A DNA stretch of 6,763 nucleotides from Salegentibacter sp. (lineage in GTDB: Bacteria > Bacteroidota > Bacteroidia > Flavobacteriales > Flavobacteriaceae), in NCBI GenBank assembly GCA_024635815.1, contig JAGXIG010000107.1, forward strand, positions 1-6,763, written 5' to 3'. This document shows, piece by piece, positions 6,495-6,763 of this stretch (position 1 is the stretch's first letter; the number at the start of each line of letters is the position of its first letter). The notes under the pieces were generated by a model, which was not told where the DNA came from, did not search any database, and saw nothing but the letters and a program-made list of their open reading frames with translations. The position numbers and the translations under genes were made by a program.

Positions 6495-6541
6495 TACAAT
6501 ACTCCCCATCTGTAAGACAGTTTAAAGATATTTATAATTAT
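6495..6541 (-). mobile_element. Candidate right end of the IS3-family element
   Basis: The 47 bases after the transposase stop contain ACTCCCCATCTGTAAGACAG (6501-6520). This resembles the general layout of IS3-family terminal repeats (a C-run followed within about ten bases by a GTAAGACA-like block). The distance from the transposase stop is typical for the family. The other end is outside the window, so neither the inverted repeat nor a target duplication can be checked. The exact boundary could lie anywhere from about 6495 to 6511. Confidence 0.35.
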
Positions 6542-6763
6542 TTATGATGCTATTTTTTTGAGGTTATAAATTTGATCAGGTGGTACTTTTCCTATTTCTG
6601 TATGTCTTCTCTTGGTATTGTAGAATTCAATGTACTGCCTTCCTATTTGATAGAGGTCTACACCACCGTTGGGGGGATTTAAATAGATCTTTTCATATTT
6701 GAGTGACTTCCAGAAGCGTTCGATAAATATGTTATCTAAGGCTCTTCCCTTACTATCCATGGA
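6542..6763 (-). CDS. IS3-family transposase OrfB, C-terminal part
   Basis: The last 73 or so codons of an integrase-core (DDE) transposase; the frame stays open through the window edge, so the 5' part lies outside and the visible ATG at 6760 is probably internal. The segment MDSKGRALDNIFIERFWKSL holds the last catalytic acidic residue, Glu14 of the visible part. A lysine follows exactly seven residues later (Lys21), as in the IS3 family. Then come KYEKIYL, YIEFYNTKRRH and the usual ending with PPDQIY. Whether the element is intact cannot be judged. It cuts and joins DNA in the cell during transposition. The start of its host gene, the frameshift partner OrfA and the left repeat are not visible. 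Confidence 0.88.
   Translation of the reverse strand, partial: SMDSKGRALDNIFIERFWKSLKYEKIYLNPPNGGVDLYQIGRQYIEFYNTKRRHTEIGKVPPDQIYNLKKIAS

Noticed and set aside
1..6763. CRISPR array, tRNA genes, phage genes or toxin-antitoxin pair
   Set aside because: No regularly spaced repeats, cloverleaf with the TTCGA-type T loop, or paired small toxin genes were seen.

Overview
The window looks like chromosomal DNA of a marine-type member of Bacteroidota, most likely family Flavobacteriaceae. The signs are low G+C, A-rich leaders without Shine-Dalgarno sequences, several promoters with the Bacteroidota -7 box TAnnTTTG, and protein sequences of flavobacterial character. The family placement is inference from sequence style, not from a database search.

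Left part (1-1800), minus strand: a short-form transaldolase (TalC/FSA family) lies 38 bases downstream of a classical short-chain dehydrogenase (SDR). Upstream of the SDR is the small SRP RNA (ffs, 4.5S type), with a well-formed Bacteroidota promoter and a U-run at its 3' end. A 29-base dispersed palindromic repeat touches the left edge.

Middle (1827-3298), plus strand: a lipoprotein glutaminyl-peptide cyclotransferase with a beta-propeller domain overlaps by one base (TAATG) with a hot-dog-fold acyl thioesterase. The pair is probably one transcription unit. It converges on glyA. Between them lies a hairpin with perfect 19-base arms and a T-tract on each strand, evidently a bidirectional terminator. 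A second copy of the dispersed repeat sits inside its loop.

Right-centre (3440-6113): glyA (serine hydroxymethyltransferase, minus) and fahA (fumarylacetoacetase, plus) are divergent from a 109-base gap carrying two back-to-back -7 boxes. fahA is followed by two hairpins, the second a good intrinsic terminator.

Right edge (6187-6763): about 350 bases of very AT-rich DNA without a convincing gene lead to the C-terminal part of an IS3-family transposase (minus) that runs off the window.

Most genes are ordinary housekeeping or catabolic functions: pentose phosphate carbon shuffling, one-carbon metabolism, the last step of tyrosine breakdown and protein targeting. I see no defence system, CRISPR array or new multi-gene system. 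The most interesting signal is the two-copy palindromic repeat. The copies differ by compensatory changes in the stem, and one is nested in the loop of a terminator.
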